NCBI GenBank assembly: GCA_039621445.1 | Contig: CP154954.1 | Coordinates: forward strand, 38,773,816-38,837,815 | Source: Euglena gracilis | Lineage: Eukaryota; Euglenida; Euglenophyceae; Euglenales | Direction: 5' to 3' | DNA length: 64,000 nt | Shown here: one piece after another, positions 30,670 to 42,424 of the stretch | How the letters are laid out: the number at the start of each line of letters is the position of its first letter | Numbering within the stretch: the stretch's first letter is position 1 | Translations under genes and position numbers: made by a program | The notes under the pieces: model-generated | Told to the model about the DNA's origin: nothing | Seen by the model: only the letters and a program-made list of their open reading frames with translations | Databases searched by the model: none

Positions 30670-30870
30670 GGACCAAAAGGTGTCACAGGGGGGCCTTTGC
30701 AGGCCCAGGGCCTTTGCAGGCCACTGGAGCAAAATGGTGTTGGAGGGGGGCCTTTGCAGGACCAGGGCCTTTGCAGGCCACTGGGGCAAAATGATGCAAC
30801 AGATCGAAATGGTGTCACAGGGGGGCCTTTGCAGGCCCAGTGACTTTGCAGGACACTGGGGTAAAACGGT
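30670..30870. repeat. GGCCTTTGCAGGCC minisatellite
   Basis: Three ~60-70-bp units hold paired GGGCCTTTGCAGGCC motifs and GGGGCAAAATG spacers. The motif recurs at 31136. The related tract GCACCAGCAGGACTTCTTCT (24-bp unit) repeats at 31278-31340. Confidence 0.75.
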
Positions 30871-31739
30871 GTAACTGAGAGGTTGGGGTGGCAAAATGTT
30901 TTTCAATGTCAAGTCAAAACTGCTGCAAAAAGTGTCACTGAGGGGTTGGGGTTGCAAAATGTTTTTCAATGTCAAGTCAAAAATGCTGCAAAATGTGTCA
31001 CAGCTTTTGGTGAAACATGTGCTGTGAAAACTGGGGATTTGCCACTTCAATTGATCAGAGGTTTGGGATGCAATGCAGAACACAGAAAAGAAGACCTTGG
31101 AGCTGAAAGTAGCACTTAATGGTTGGCAGATGGGGGGCCTTTGCAGGCCCAATACAGCCCACAGCAGCATGGTGAAGTTCTGCAGCAGCAAGACCAAAGG
31201 GCTGAGAAGCCCAAGAACTTGAGTTCTTCTTTGTCTTGTCTTCAGCTTGTACTTTTGCTTGACTTCTGCTTCTGCCTGCACCAGCAGGACTTCTTCTGCC
31301 TGCACCAGCAGGACTTCTTCTGCCTGCACCAGCAGGACTTGTGAGTAACTTTCGGTGGTAGTTGTACTCTTGACTTGGATATTTGTCCCCACCAGGGGCT
31401 TTCAATTGTCCGCCATGTATTATGCGGAAAAAAATAGACACCCAGGACAGAAGTTAGGAATCAGGCTGTCTTCGCGACCTGAATTGTTGGAAACTGTTTG
31501 GAACATGTTTAAAACAGTTTTTTTGTATTTTACTCCTCCCAGGTGTTTTAATTCCAACCCTGTCTCACGTGACAAGTGTGACCTCTCATACAACGTCACA
31601 TGGGACCTATTTTTAGAACTTTTGGGTCCAATAGCTCCAATTAGGAATTTGTCACACATTTTAGGCATTTTTGATTCCTAATTTGGGTGCAAATTCCTAA
31701 TTAGGTGCCCTTTTTTGGCTCCTACTGGGATTCGGAAAC

Positions 31740-31812
31740 CCTCCATGTGTGGGGGGGGGGGGTCGCGGGGGGGTCGCGGGGGGGGGTGGCGGGGGGGGGG
31801 GTCGCGGGGGAT
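31740..31812. repeat. GGGGTCGCGGGG tandem repeat
   Basis: Repeated G-run plus TCGCG units. Similar GCGTCCCCCC or GTCACGGGGG arrays lie at 33665, 34020, 36470, 36748 and 46470. Confidence 0.65.
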
Positions 31813-32162
31813 ACACCCCCAACAAAAAAATATGTTTTTTTTCCAAAAAAAAACACACAAAAACATGTTTTCTTTTTTAGAAAAAGCAAAATTTGACCCT
31901 TTTCCTTGCGAAATGCCCATTTTTTGAGGAAAAGGTTTTAAGGTTATTTTTTTGGTCATCAAAAGTGACGTATTTTTAGTTTTTCCGGCACCTTTAATGG
32001 ACTACGAAGCTGCAGAGATGAAAAAAAGTAAAAAAAAAGTTTAAAAAATTCCCCCAAACCCCCATGAGGTTTTTTTTGTTTTTTTTAAAAAAAAACATAT
32101 TTTTTCTTAGGGGGTACTACCCCCATTCCCCCCCCCCCCCTGGGGGGGGGGGGGGGGGGGGT

Positions 32163-33617
32163 AGTGGGTAGTCGGCCGACTAGTCGGCCGACTACCCAAT
32201 TGGTCCACCGACTAGTCGGCCGACTAATTGGTCGGTGGCTAGTCGGCGGGGGGGTAGTGGGTAGTCGGCCGACTAGTCGGCCGACTACCCACTCTAATGT
32301 ACTAACGGGTCAAAACCGCCGACTTTTAAGCCCCCCCCCTGGTAAAAAAAAAATGTCTAAATCACCTCAACGCCGGTCAAAACCGACCCAAATGGCTCCA
32401 GAACCCCCCAATCGGGGGTGAATATGCAAAAAAATTGGGGGAAAATGTCCATTTTGGGCCACTTTTGACAAAAGTACACCTCTCCCCATTGAATTTTCAG
32501 TATAAGGCAAAATTCACACAAAAAAGGTTTCTAATCCCCCAACTCTATAGCCAACATAGAGGGTATTTGGTTATTTGAGGGGGGGGGTGCGGGGGGGGCG
32601 GAACCCCCCCCGCCTATGCCAAAGTAAGCCACAAAAACGACTTAGCCCCCGAGTATGTTGCCAACACAGAAGGGATTTTGTTATTTGAGGGGGGGGGTGC
32701 GGGGGGGGCGGAGCCCCCCCCGCCTATGCCAAAGTGAGCCACAAAAACGACTTACCCCCCGAATATGTTGCCAACAGAGAAGGGATTTTGTTATTTGAGG
32801 GGGGGGGTGCGGGGGGGGCGGAGCCCCCCCCGCCTATGCCAAAGTGAGCCACAAAAACGACTTAGCCCCCGAGTATGTTGCCAACAGAGAAGGGATTTTG
32901 TTATTTGAGGGGGGGGGTGCGGGGGGGGGGGCGGCGGAGCCCCCCCCGCCTATGCCAAAGTGAGCCACAAAAACGACTTAGCCCCCGAGTATGTTGCCAA
33001 CACAGAAGGGATTTTGTTATTTGGGGGGGGGGGGGTGCGGGGGGGGGAGCACCCCCCGCCTATGCCAAAGTGAGCCACAAAAACGACTTAGCCCCCGAGT
33101 ACGTTGCCAACACAGAAGGGATTTTGTTATTTGAGTCTCGGATTGGGGTGGAGGGGGGAGTTTTCTGCCTCTCGTGATGCAAAACGCAGATTGCAGATTG
33201 CATTTCTAAAGGATTTTAATGTAATCCCTGTTTCATCATTGGTTTTTTACCCCTCCGGACCCCCACCAAGGGCCCACCGACCCCCCACTGACCAAAGATT
33301 TCCATCTGGGGGTGTTTATTTAGGCGTAAGACACTTATTTGGACCCATCCGGACCATTTCCGGGTGATTTGGGCCCGCCACAGACCATTTTTATGACCGC
33401 CGACTAGCCACCGACTAGATTGCATTGGATTTTGTTCATGGGGGGGGGGCTTAAAAGTCGGCGGTTTTGACCCGTTAGTACATTAGAGTGGGTAGTCGGC
33501 CGACTAGTTGGCCGACTACCCACTACCCCCCCCCCCTGTCTCGCCGACTAGCTACCGACTAGGACTAGTCGGTGGACCAATTGGGTAGTCGGCCGACTAG
33601 TCGGCCGACTACCCACT
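32163..33617. mobile_element. Family F foldback element, ~185-bp TIRs (1455 bp)
   Basis: The left 185 bp (AGTGGGTAGTCGGCCGACTA ... to ACTTTTAAGCCCC) and the inverted right end are near-identical and are themselves built of GTCGGCCGAC palindromes. The interior has five ~110-bp tandem units (32526-33135) and one GTTTTCTGCCTCTCGTGATG segment shared with 26248-28328. Non-coding. Confidence 0.78.
32526..33135. repeat. 110-bp tandem repeat, five units
   Basis: The unit contains GCCACAAAAACGACTTAGCC, GAGTATGTTGCCAACA, GAAGGGATTTTGTTATTTGA and a G-run/C-run foldback. Periods measured between copies are 110, 110, 116 and 110 bp. Confidence 0.88.
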
Positions 33618-33659
33618 CCCCCCCCCCCCCAGTCTACCGCCTTGCGCCCCCCCCCCCCA

Positions 33660-34065
33660 GTTACACCCCCGTGACCCCCCCGTGACCTGAGAATCGATCC
33701 TTCGCCATTCTTTTTTTTCAGCATTTTTTTAAAAAAAAACAATGAACTTTCATGCATCCTTCTCCGCCCAATGCGCCTTCACACCCAAAAATTGGGGGTC
33801 AGGGGGGAAATATGACACTTTGCAGGTAGCCGGGAGGCAACATGCATGACGTGGCATCGCGATAAAATTGGTCATTTTTTGAAAAGGTAATTTTGTTAGG
33901 ATTTTCTTGACCAACACGTTTTTGGGATGAAGTTTGGGCCATTTTTGACAAAATTCCGTTTTGGGTGGGGAAATGCACCAGTTTTTGGCACTTCTTTCAG
34001 GGGAAAAGATTTTTGGCCCCCGCCCCGTGACCCCCCCCCCCATGACCCCCCCGCGACCCGCACCA
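33660..34065. mobile_element. Family U repeat bounded by GTGACCCCCC arrays
   Basis: The left end is CCCCGTGACCTGAGAATCGA and the right end is CCCCGCGACCCGCACC. The interior motif GACACTTTGCAGGTAG also occurs, inverted with respect to the bounds, in the copy at 46465-46885. Confidence 0.45.
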
Positions 34066-34270
34066 CCCCCTTGAAAAACGGCTTGTTTTTTTGTTTCAAA
34101 AAAACAAGCCGTTTTTTTAAAAAAATTTCATCTGTCTCGGGGGGGGTTGGAAGTGGGGGGGAGGGGGGGGGTCCCGGGAGGGGGGGGGGTTGGAACTGTA
34201 CGGGGGGGGGGAGGGGGGGGGTCCCAAGGTTTGACCAACTGTGCTGCCTTGTCCCCCCCCCACGGGCTTC

Positions 34271-34333
34271 CGGACGCCGGTTCTGTCCTAAAGCCCGGCG
34301 TTAGGAACGCCGGCTTTGTCCAAAGCCCGGCGT
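34271..34333. repeat. GACGCCGGTTCTGTCC inverted repeats (family G)
   Basis: Alternating GGACGCCGGTTCTGTCC and AAAGCCCGGCGTTAGG motifs. Relatives lie at 29490, 36085, 49376, 50590, 50810, 51628, 52800 and 54945. Confidence 0.65.
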
Positions 34334-35057
34334 CCGATTTTCATTCCTAAAAATGTCACCAAAAGTGCCCAAAAGTGGCCCTAAGGTGCTGGTATGAGTG
34401 TTTCAACCATCAAGGACAATGAATTTTGCCATCTGAGCAGGCTGGGAGGGACATGCGGATTTTGTTTGTCCACCAGCTGGGATTTCTGAGTCATGGCCAG
34501 CCCCCCCCCCCAGGACCAAGGAGCGTTCTGGGGGGTGGAACTGGCCATGGGGTCGTCACCAGAGGGTGGAGGGGTCCCCCGGGGCTTCCTCCGCTCCGCA
34601 GTTTTTTCAAATGAAGGAAAAAGTGGCACATTTCTTCAAGGAAATGCTTACTTTGACTTCGAACAAGAGCAAACTTGAGCGGTTTTGTTCTTGATGAGAT
34701 TTTTGTTTGGTTCCCCTGAATCTGCCCGCGTTTTCAGGGTTGCCTACATTTGGATTTTGACCTTGTACCGGCGGTTGTTTAATGTGACCCCCCACCCCCA
34801 AATCTCTGACACCAGCCGTGCATGGGACAAGTACCACCCCCCCCACCCATAATTGACACCCCCGACACCCTCCAAACCCCCCAGGTAGTGTCAATTATGG
34901 GGGGGTGTCAATTATGGGGGGGTCCGAACGGACAAGGCAAAATACAAGGGACTCCTGACAAACCCCGGCGGAAAAGACGCGAGCGGCTGAAAAAATTTTC
35001 GGTCGGGGGGGGGGGTGTCAATTATGGGGGGGTGTCAATTAGGGGTGGGGGGGGTGG

Positions 35058-35544
35058 TAAGGTTGGACGATTAATCTTAATCGACGGCACCGAACAATTA
35101 ATGCCGATTAATCGGGGGGTGGCGAAGGCCCGCCTGTGCAATTTTGGGAGGGGGTTGCTTTGCAGTGCCGATTTGGCCAACGTTGCAATTGCAATTTTCA
35201 GCCTTGGTGTTTCAGAAGCTTGTTTTGAGCACAATTTTTCTCACCAGAGTCTCCTGCATAGCGACTTGCGCGCTAAGCTGGATGACTCTTCCATCCGTGG
35301 TCTGATGTCTGTGCGTATGAATCTATCCCGTTTGTTTCCGAACAGGTCTCCCCCAAAAGAAAGCAACACACAGTGACATTTCTGTGAGACAGAGCCTCCA
35401 AAATGATCACTCCCAAGTGTTTTCCTGCCCTGCTTTCTCAATGGTTTCCTTGGGAAGACCGATTATTTCGATTAATCACCCCCTGGCAGAATCAAGGGGT
35501 GGCGAACGATTAATCAAAAGAATCGATTAATCGAAACAACCTTA
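35058..35544 (+). mobile_element. hAT-type element K1 (487 bp) with a transposase remnant
   Basis: The left end is TAAGGTTGGACGATTAATC and the inverted right end is TAAGGTTGTTTCGATTAATC. Subterminal ATTAATCG motifs are present at both ends. A clear 8-bp duplication is not visible. The interior keeps part of a transposase C-terminus (35182-35376). Confidence 0.72.
35182..35376 (+). pseudogene. hAT transposase C-terminal dimerisation domain, remnant
   Basis: The frame reads SLGVSEACFEHNFSHQ, then SLLHSDLRAKLDDSSIRGLM, then SVRMNLSRLF, ending at a TGA. The pattern S-E-A-x-x-E-x-x-F-S ... H-S-x-L-R-x-x-L ... L-M-x-V-R-x-N-L is the familiar hAT family C-terminal dimerisation signature. There is no catalytic core upstream within the element, which is only 487 bp long. 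This is inferred by motif recognition, not by a search. Confidence 0.6.
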
Positions 35545-35954
35545 GGACAAGGTCGACAAGATCGGGGGGGGGGGGGTCAACAAATTTCTTTTGGCAGACC
35601 CTGGCCCAGAATTTTGGCCGGGCGGGAGGGGGGACAAGATCGGGGGGGGGGGGGGAGGGTCCAAACTCACCATTGCTTGTCCCGTTTGCAAATGTAAAAT
35701 TGATGGGTTCTGAGAGGGCATTGGTTTTTCCCCCTTTGTCGGCGGTTGCTTGTTGGAAGTGCGGTTATTTTTTTTAAAAAATTTGGAGAAGGAATGGTGT
35801 GATTGTCGTCAAAATTGGACAGTATGAATTGTTTCTTCTGATGAACCAAACTGACCAAGCGTCAAACAAAGCGAAGCGTGAAGGCGTGGGGTTACACTTT
35901 GAACGCAATACAAGATTTGAGGACTGCCTCAATTCATGTGCTTATTATTTTTTT

Positions 35955-36060
35955 CTAAGTTTCAATTACCATGTCCAAAAGTTTAATAACTTTGTCCAAA
36001 AGTTTCAGTAGTTTTGTCCAAAAGTTTCAATAATTTGTCCAATTTGGTCCAAATAGTGTC
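35955..36060. repeat. TTTGTCCAAAAGTTTCAAT minisatellite, locus 2
   Basis: Five degenerate ~21-bp units with the same core as 29138-29275, followed by a GCGCCGGGTTCATGACAGAA motif. Confidence 0.72.
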
Positions 36061-36544
36061 AATAACCCTGTCCACTCACTGTAGGCGCCGGGTTCATGAC
36101 AGAACCGGCTTCCCCAACCTTCGGTCAAAGGACACTCCCAGGACCCCCCTGGCGATAATGGGGGGGGTTACTCAATTTATCCTGGGTCCATGGGTAACCC
36201 CCCCTAAATTGTCGCCCCCCAAGGGGGGGGGGGGACTATAAGGGGGGGTGACAAAGAGGGGGGTCACGTTTTGTGCTTCGATATAGGTGCAGATATAAAC
36301 ATAGATGTAAATATAGACATGGATATAGACATAGACATAGATATACGGCCAATTAGGGGGGGGGGTTAGGGGTACCCCTCCTAATTGTCCCCCACCCCTA
36401 ATTGGCCAGAAGGGAGGTCCGGGCCGCCCAGAGGGCGGCCAAATAGAGGGAGGGTCACGTTGGGGGTGTCTCCCCCGCGTCCCCCCCGCGTCCCCCCCCC
36501 GCGTCCCCCCCGCGTCCCACTTTGGACCCAAAATTTTGTTCTCG

Positions 36545-36730
36545 AGACAGCCAAATTCAGGAGGCTGATTCCTAATTTCAGGCAAATTTGAGGTTGGTGA
36601 TTCCTAATTTGGTGTGGGTGATTCCTAATTTGCGGTGGGTGATTCCTAATTTGGGGTGGGTTAGTCCTAATTTGTTGTGGTAGGATCCTAATTTGGCTAA
36701 ATGTTTCTCGCGGCAAATTCCTAATTTCGC
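36545..36730. repeat. GATTCCTAATTTG minisatellite
   Basis: Seven to eight units of ~21-24 bp with the core GTGATTCCTAATTTG. The same motif is scattered at 31640-31705 and 49870-50030. Confidence 0.82.
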
Positions 36731-36837
36731 TGTCCCAAAAATGGCGTCTCCCCCGCGTCCCCCCCCCCGCGTCCCCCCCCCGCGTCCCCCCCGCGTCCCA
36801 GACACCCCCGTTAGATAGATAGATAGGAGGCTAGGCA

Positions 36838-37313
36838 TAAGGTTGTGCTAATTAATCGTTTCGGGCTGGCGAACGATTAACCGCGATTAATCGGGGTGTC
36901 TCGGACGATTAACGATTAATTGGTCCCTTCCAATTTTTGATGATGAAATCTGTCTGAGAAATTCTAATATCGAACCTAGACCATTTCTTTGTGTGCCCGG
37001 TGACGAATTTTTGTTTCATTCTCTGTCGACATGGCAGAACAAAGCTTATTAGGAACTGCTGTATCTAAATCAGAATCGCGCGATGTTTCACGGGCACGTT
37101 CGCTGACCACTTTTAACAACCGTTTTCATGGTGTACTAGCAAGTAGTGTGCTATTTGACTGACTACCCCACGAATTTTTGTTGATTTCAACAAAAATTGT
37201 GCCTATTGTGGTTTACATCCACAATGAACGATTAATCACCATGGGCCGAACGATTCGATTAATCGGCGATGACGAACGATTAATCGATTAATCGATTAAT
37301 CGAAACAGCCCTA
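36838..37313 (+). mobile_element. hAT-type element K2 (476 bp)
   Basis: The left end is TAAGGTTGTGCTAATTAATC and the inverted right end is TAGGGCTGTTTCGATTAATC, a typical hAT terminus. It is flanked by a direct repeat CTAGGCA (36831-36837 and 37314-37320). Clustered CGATTAATCG palindromes lie near both ends. A 43-codon frame is inside. Confidence 0.82.
37031..37162 (+). CDS. Short open frame inside K2
   Basis: ATG to TGA, 43 codons (MAEQSLLGTAVSKSESRDVS, then RARSLTTFNNRFHG). The composition looks protein-like. It could be the N-terminal remnant of the transposase of the parent element, or chance. No domain is recognisable. Confidence 0.25.
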   Translation: MAEQSLLGTAVSKSESRDVSRARSLTTFNNRFHGVLASSVLFD

Positions 37314-37319
37314 CTAGGC

Positions 37320-37745
37320 ACCTTGGGGGGGGGGGGCTGGGGGGGGGGCGAGCGGCCGCGGGGGGGGGGGGGGGGGAGGGGGGTCCGAGGGCAGCCGCGC
37401 GGGCGGAACGCACCCTAGAATTCATGATTTTCGGGTCCAAAAAGTGGTCATTTTTTGCCATTTTGGGCGATTTTTGACCAAAAAAGTGCTTTTTTGGCCG
37501 CGCGCAGAGTGCGCGGCCCCCAAATTTGCCATTTTGTGTTCGAAAATGATCATTTTTGGTCATTTTTGGGCCTCAAAAAATTGCGATTTTTCACCGAAAA
37601 TTTTTTTCTTGGCTATGCACAGTGGGGGGAGGGGGGGTCCGGGGGGGGGGGGGGGGGCGAGCGGCCGCGCGGGCGGCCGCGCAGGGGCCGCGCAGGGGGG
37701 GGGAGGGGGGGTCCCGGACCCCCCCCCCCGAGCGGTGCGCCTAGC
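37320..37745. mobile_element. Family V element, copy 1
   Basis: The ends are roughly inverted (TAGGCACC ... G run, and C run ... GGTGCGCCTAGCC). The interior has GGCCGCGCGCAGAGTGCGCG, CAAATTTGCCATTTT and GATCATTTTTGGTC. The interior matches 48660-48900. Confidence 0.5.
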
Positions 37746-37982
37746 CTCCATAGATAGACAGATAGATGGATGGATGGATGGATAGACAGATAGACAGATA
37801 GGTGGATAGGTAGAAGGGTAGATGGTTAGATGGATAGATAGATAGATAGTCAGACAAGGCAAAATTCCTTTATGATGCTGAAAAAAGGGCCCAAATAACC
37901 TGGCAGGGGGGGGAGGGCCAAAAGTTGGTTTAATTTTGGATTGCCTTATGCTTCCTCACCCTTCAGCCATTTTCCAGCCGGG

Positions 37983-38337
<355 letters not shown>

Positions 38338-38345
38338 CAGAGATA

Positions 38346-38430
38346 GATAACGTGACCCCTCCTGTTTGTCACCCCCCCCCAATAGTCCACAATTAGGGGG
38401 GGGTTACCCCCCACAATTAGGGGGGGGGTT
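38346..38430. repeat. Family M end joined to a GATA tract
   Basis: AACGTGACCCCTCC follows directly after GATAGATA, then TTGTCACCCCCC and inverted CAATTAGGGG motifs. The same junction, inverted, occurs at 43170. Confidence 0.6.
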
Positions 38431-38550
38431 TGAATAGTGCTGAGCTCTTTATAAGCGCACACCCACCCCTTCATTGACCCCTCCATACATACCGGCCCAC
38501 TCCATGGAGCTCTTTTGCCTGAAATCCATGGGATTTGTGCCAGAAACAGG
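38428..38550. repeat. 123-bp leader of the satellite, copy 1
   Basis: TTTGAATAGTGCTGAGCTCT through CCACTCCATGGAGCTCTTTT to CCAGAAACAGGGCGCC recurs almost unchanged at 62132-62255. It directly precedes the ~162-bp satellite in both places. Confidence 0.85.
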
Positions 38551-39160
38551 GCGCCGGTGGGTCGAAAAACACTCATTTTCGGCTCGAAAACAGTTTTTCC
38601 GGGTCCGGGAGGCCCAAAAACATTGTTTTGGTCCAAAAAAAATGTTTCGATTTTTTTCGACTTTTTTGACCGGGTTTGACTCAAAGTCAATGGGTCGGCG
38701 GCCCAAAACGGGGCGCTAGCGGGCCGAAAACCGCTCGTTTCTGGCTCAAAAACAGTTTTTCCGGGTCTGGGAGGCCAAAAAACATCGTTTCGGGCAAAAT
38801 TTTTTTCGATTTTTCGACTTTTTTTGACCCGGTTTGGACCCAAAGTCAATGTGACGGCGGTCCAAAACGGGGCGCCGGCGGGTCGAATAACGCTCGTTTT
38901 CGGCTCAAAAACAGTTTTTCTGGGTCCGGGAGGCCAAAAAACATCGTTTCGGGCAAAAAAATTTTTTCGGTTTTTTTCGACTTTTTTGACCCGGTTTTGA
39001 CCCAAAGTCAATGAGTCGGCGGCCCAAAACGGGGCGCTGGCGGGTCGAAAAACGCTCATTTTCGGCTCAAAAACAGTTTTTCTGGGTCCGGGAGGCCAAT
39101 AAACATCGTTTCGGGCAATTTTTTTTCGATTTTTTTTCGACTTTTTTGGCCAAAAATGGC
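38540..39160. repeat. ~162-bp satellite (family H), array 1
   Basis: Four units contain GGGTCGAAAAACGCTCATTT, CAAAAACAGTTTTTCCGGGT, GGGAGGCCAAAAAACATCGT and TTCGACTTTTTTGACCCGG. All units keep open frames (for example KNSFSGSGRPKNIV), because the unit lacks stops rather than because it is a gene. Confidence 0.92.
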
Positions 39161-40009
39161 CAAGTGGAACAGAGGGAAAAGTGTACAAAATGGCCTGAAA
39201 CGGCCCAAATTGGCCAAAAAACGCCCGTATCTCGGGCTGGGCAGGGAGTTGCGGGGAAACCAAAATCCCAGTAGATAGAGCGTTCCAAGGGCTTCAATTT
39301 AGGTCTGTGGACCTTTCCTTTGATTTTGCATCATTTTCGAGAAATTTTGAAAACCTTGATTTTTTGACCCCCCACCCCCCGAAAACGGCAAAGTCGGACA
39401 ATGGGAAAAGTGTGCAAAACGGTCATCCGGGTCGAAAACGGCCGTATCTCGGGCTAGGGGGGAGTTGCGGGGGAAATCAAAATACTGGTAGATGGGGCGT
39501 TCCAAGGGCTTCAAATTAGGTCTCCGGACATTTCTTTTGATTTGGCTTCATTTTGGAGATATTTTGAAAATTGACATTTTTTGGCCGAAATGGCAGAGTC
39601 CAAAGGGGGGGGAGGCTTATCCACGGGGGGGCCGGGCCGATCCTACCCAGTTTGGGCCCCTTCGCGCGTGAATAACTCGGGTCTGGCGGGGAGTTGGGGG
39701 TCAAACCCAGGTGATTCGGAAACTAGAAATCCAGTCGCATCTGAAAAAAAATTCCGGGAACTGGGCCGGGGTCATGGTGATAATCCGCGGTTTTCACGGT
39801 CTACCCAGAGGGGGGGGGGGCGGGGGGAGGGGGGGGGGGCGGGTCCGACCCCCCACTTTTCCCTGGTGGTGAGCTTCGCTATTACTCTAAAGAGATAAGA
39901 GCTCAGCGACCAGGGTGTGACGTAGAGCTGAGCTCTTTGGGAGACCACCCCAGCCCTGCCCGGCGGCCCGGCCCGGCCGGCGGCCCAGCGGCCCGGCGGC
40001 CCGGCCCGG

Positions 40010-42110
40010 CCGGCGGCCCGGCTGGCGGGTCGAAAAACGCTCATTTTCGGCTCAAAAACAGGTTTTACGGGTCCTGGAGGCCAAAAAACATTGTTCTGGG
40101 CAAAAAAATTTTTTTCGATTTTTTCGACTTTTTTGGCCCGGTTTTGACCCAAAGTCAATGTTGGTGGCCCAAAACGGGGCGGTGGAGGGTCGAAAAACGC
40201 TCATTTTTGGGTCGAAAACACTTTTTTCGGGTCCGGGAGGTCAAAAATCATGGTTTTGGGCAAAAAAAAATTTTTCGATTTTTTTCGACTTTTTGACCCA
40301 AAAATGGCCAAGTCCACCGGCCAGGGGGGGGGGGGGGCGGGCCGGCCCCACCCAGGGGGGACAGGGGGGGGGGGTCCGGGTCGGAAAATTTTTTTTCGCC
40401 CAAAAACACTTTTTTTGATGTTCTGAAGTGAAAAAAAGTGTTTTTGAGCGAAAAAAAATTTTTCAAAATTTTGGGTCCCGACCTGCCACCCGACCCTCCT
40501 CGCCCAGGACCCCAGTAGGAGTCCCCGAATACCCAAAACTGGCCCAAAATCGCACAACCAGACCCCGGGAACCCCATAAAACGGTCAACACCCCCCCCCT
40601 AAACCTAATGATTGACCCCCTGGTTTGGGTCCCAACTCCCCGTCTAGCCCGACATATGGCCAATTTACGGTTTCGGGCCCCGAATGGGCCCGAAATGGCC
40701 AAAACTGGCCAAACTGGCCCAAAACCCCAAAACGGGCGTATCTCGGGCAAGGAGTTGGCCCAAACCGCGCATACCGATCGATCGGGCGTCCCAAAGTTGT
40801 GGAATGACGTCCTCTTTACTTTTTTTCAACTCCGCAGCGTTTTCGAGGTATTTTGAAATTTTCGATTTTTTGACCCCAAAATCACCCTGCAATTTTCCCG
40901 GAAAAAAAACGGTAGACAACTTTTTTGCTCGGGCCATATCTCCGGACTGGCGGGGAGTTGCGGGTAACCGAAAGGCTCTGGAGAAACTAGGGATCCTCCC
41001 CTAACCTATAGGCTATTCACTTTGAGGGCCCGGAAATCCAATCACATCGATAATCCTCGGGTGCCCGGACCTACCCAGGGGGGCGGGGGGGCGGGGGGCG
41101 GGGGGGGGGGCCGACCCCCCCGTCGCCGGGGTGGTAAGCTTCGCTCTTACTCTAAAGAGATAAGAGCTCAGCGACCCCCCCCCCCTAATATTCGGGGACC
41201 CCTGTTGGGGTTCGAGGGCCGCCGGGCTGGGGGTCCAAAAATCGAAAAATTTCAAAATATCTCGAAAACGCTGCGGAGTTGAGGAAAAGTGATGGCGACC
41301 TTATTTGACGACCTTGGAACCCCCGATCGATCGGTATGCGCGATTTGGCACATCTCCTTGCCTAGCCCGAGATACGGCCATTTTGGGGGTTTTGGGCCAG
41401 TTTTGGCCATTTCGGGCCAGTTTGGGCCCGAAACCGTAAATTGGCCATATGTCGGGCTAGACGGGGAGTTGGGACCCAAATTGGGGGTCAAACATTACGT
41501 TTAGGGGGGGGGGTTGACCGTTTTTTGGGGTTCCCGGGGTCTGGTTGTGCGATTTTGGCCAGTTTTGGGTATTCAGGGACCCCATCGCGCGCCGTCAGGG
41601 CGGCTGGGTGAGGGGGGGTCGGGTGGCAGGTCGGGACCCAAAATTTTGAAAAATTTTTTTTCGCTCAAAAACACTTTTTTTCACTTCAGAACATCAAAAA
41701 AAGTGTTTTTGAGCGAAAAAAATTTCCGACCCGGACCCCCCACCCCCCCCCCCCTGGCTAGGCCCCGCCCCCCCCTGGCCGGTGGACTTAGCCATTTTTG
41801 GGTCAAAAAGTCCGAAAAATTGAAAAAAAAATTTTTCGCCCAAAACCATGTTTTTTGACCTCCCGGACCCGAAAAAAGTGTTTTCGAGCCAAAAATGAGC
41901 GTTTTTCGACCCGCCGGCGCCCCGTTTTGGGCCGCCGATCCATTGACTTTGGGTCAAAACCGGGTCAAAAAAGTCGAAAAAAATCGAAAAAATTTTTTGC
42001 CCAAAACCATGTTTTTTGACCCCCCGGACCCGAAAGAACTGTTTTCCAGCCAAAAATGAGCGCTTTTTGACCCGCCAGCGCCCCGTTTTGGGCCGCCAAC
42101 CCATTCACTT
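40010..42110. repeat. Large inverted repeat, ~0.85-kb arms
   Basis: The left arm (about 40010-40865) and right arm (about 41235-42110) are inverted copies at ~80% by eye. Each holds a satellite H unit, a GTGTTTTTGAGCGAAAAAAA segment, the GGGTCCCGACCTGCCACCCG segment, and a block with GGGCGTATCTCGGGC and ACCGATCGATCGGGCGTCCC. The ~370-bp spacer includes GCTCTTACTCTAAAGAGATA. Confidence 0.78.
40440..41180 (+). repeat. Family I block, copy 1
   Basis: AT/GC mosaic with TAACTCGGG/TATCTCGGGC-CGGGGAGTTG motifs repeated about every 200 bp. It ends with GCTCTTACTCTAAAGAGATA and AGAGCTCAGCGACC. A direct copy lies at 42425-43092 and an inverted one at 41195-41690. Open frames do not agree between copies. 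Confidence 0.7.
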
Positions 42111-42390
42111 TAGGTGAAAACCGGGTCAAAAAAGTCGAAAAAAATCGAAAAAAATTTTTTTGCCCGGAACAATGTTTTTTGGCCTCCAGGACCCGTAAAA
42201 CCTGTTTTTGAGTCGAAAATGAGCGCTTTTTGACCCGCCAGCGCCCCGTTTTGGGCCGCCAACCCATTGATTTTGGCTCAAAACTGGATCAAAAAAGTCG
42301 AAAAAATTTGAAATTTTTTTGCCCAAAACGATGTTTTTTGCCTTCCCAGACCCGGAAAAAGCGATTTTGAGCCGAAAATGAGTGTTTTTC
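41785..42390. repeat. Satellite H, inverted array
   Basis: Three to four ~162-bp units run opposite to arrays at 38.5 and 62.2 kb. GACCCGCCAGCGCCCCGTTT recurs at each unit. Confidence 0.88.
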
Positions 42391-42424
42391 CGGGGCCGGG
42401 GTGGTCTCCCAAAGAGCTCAGCTC

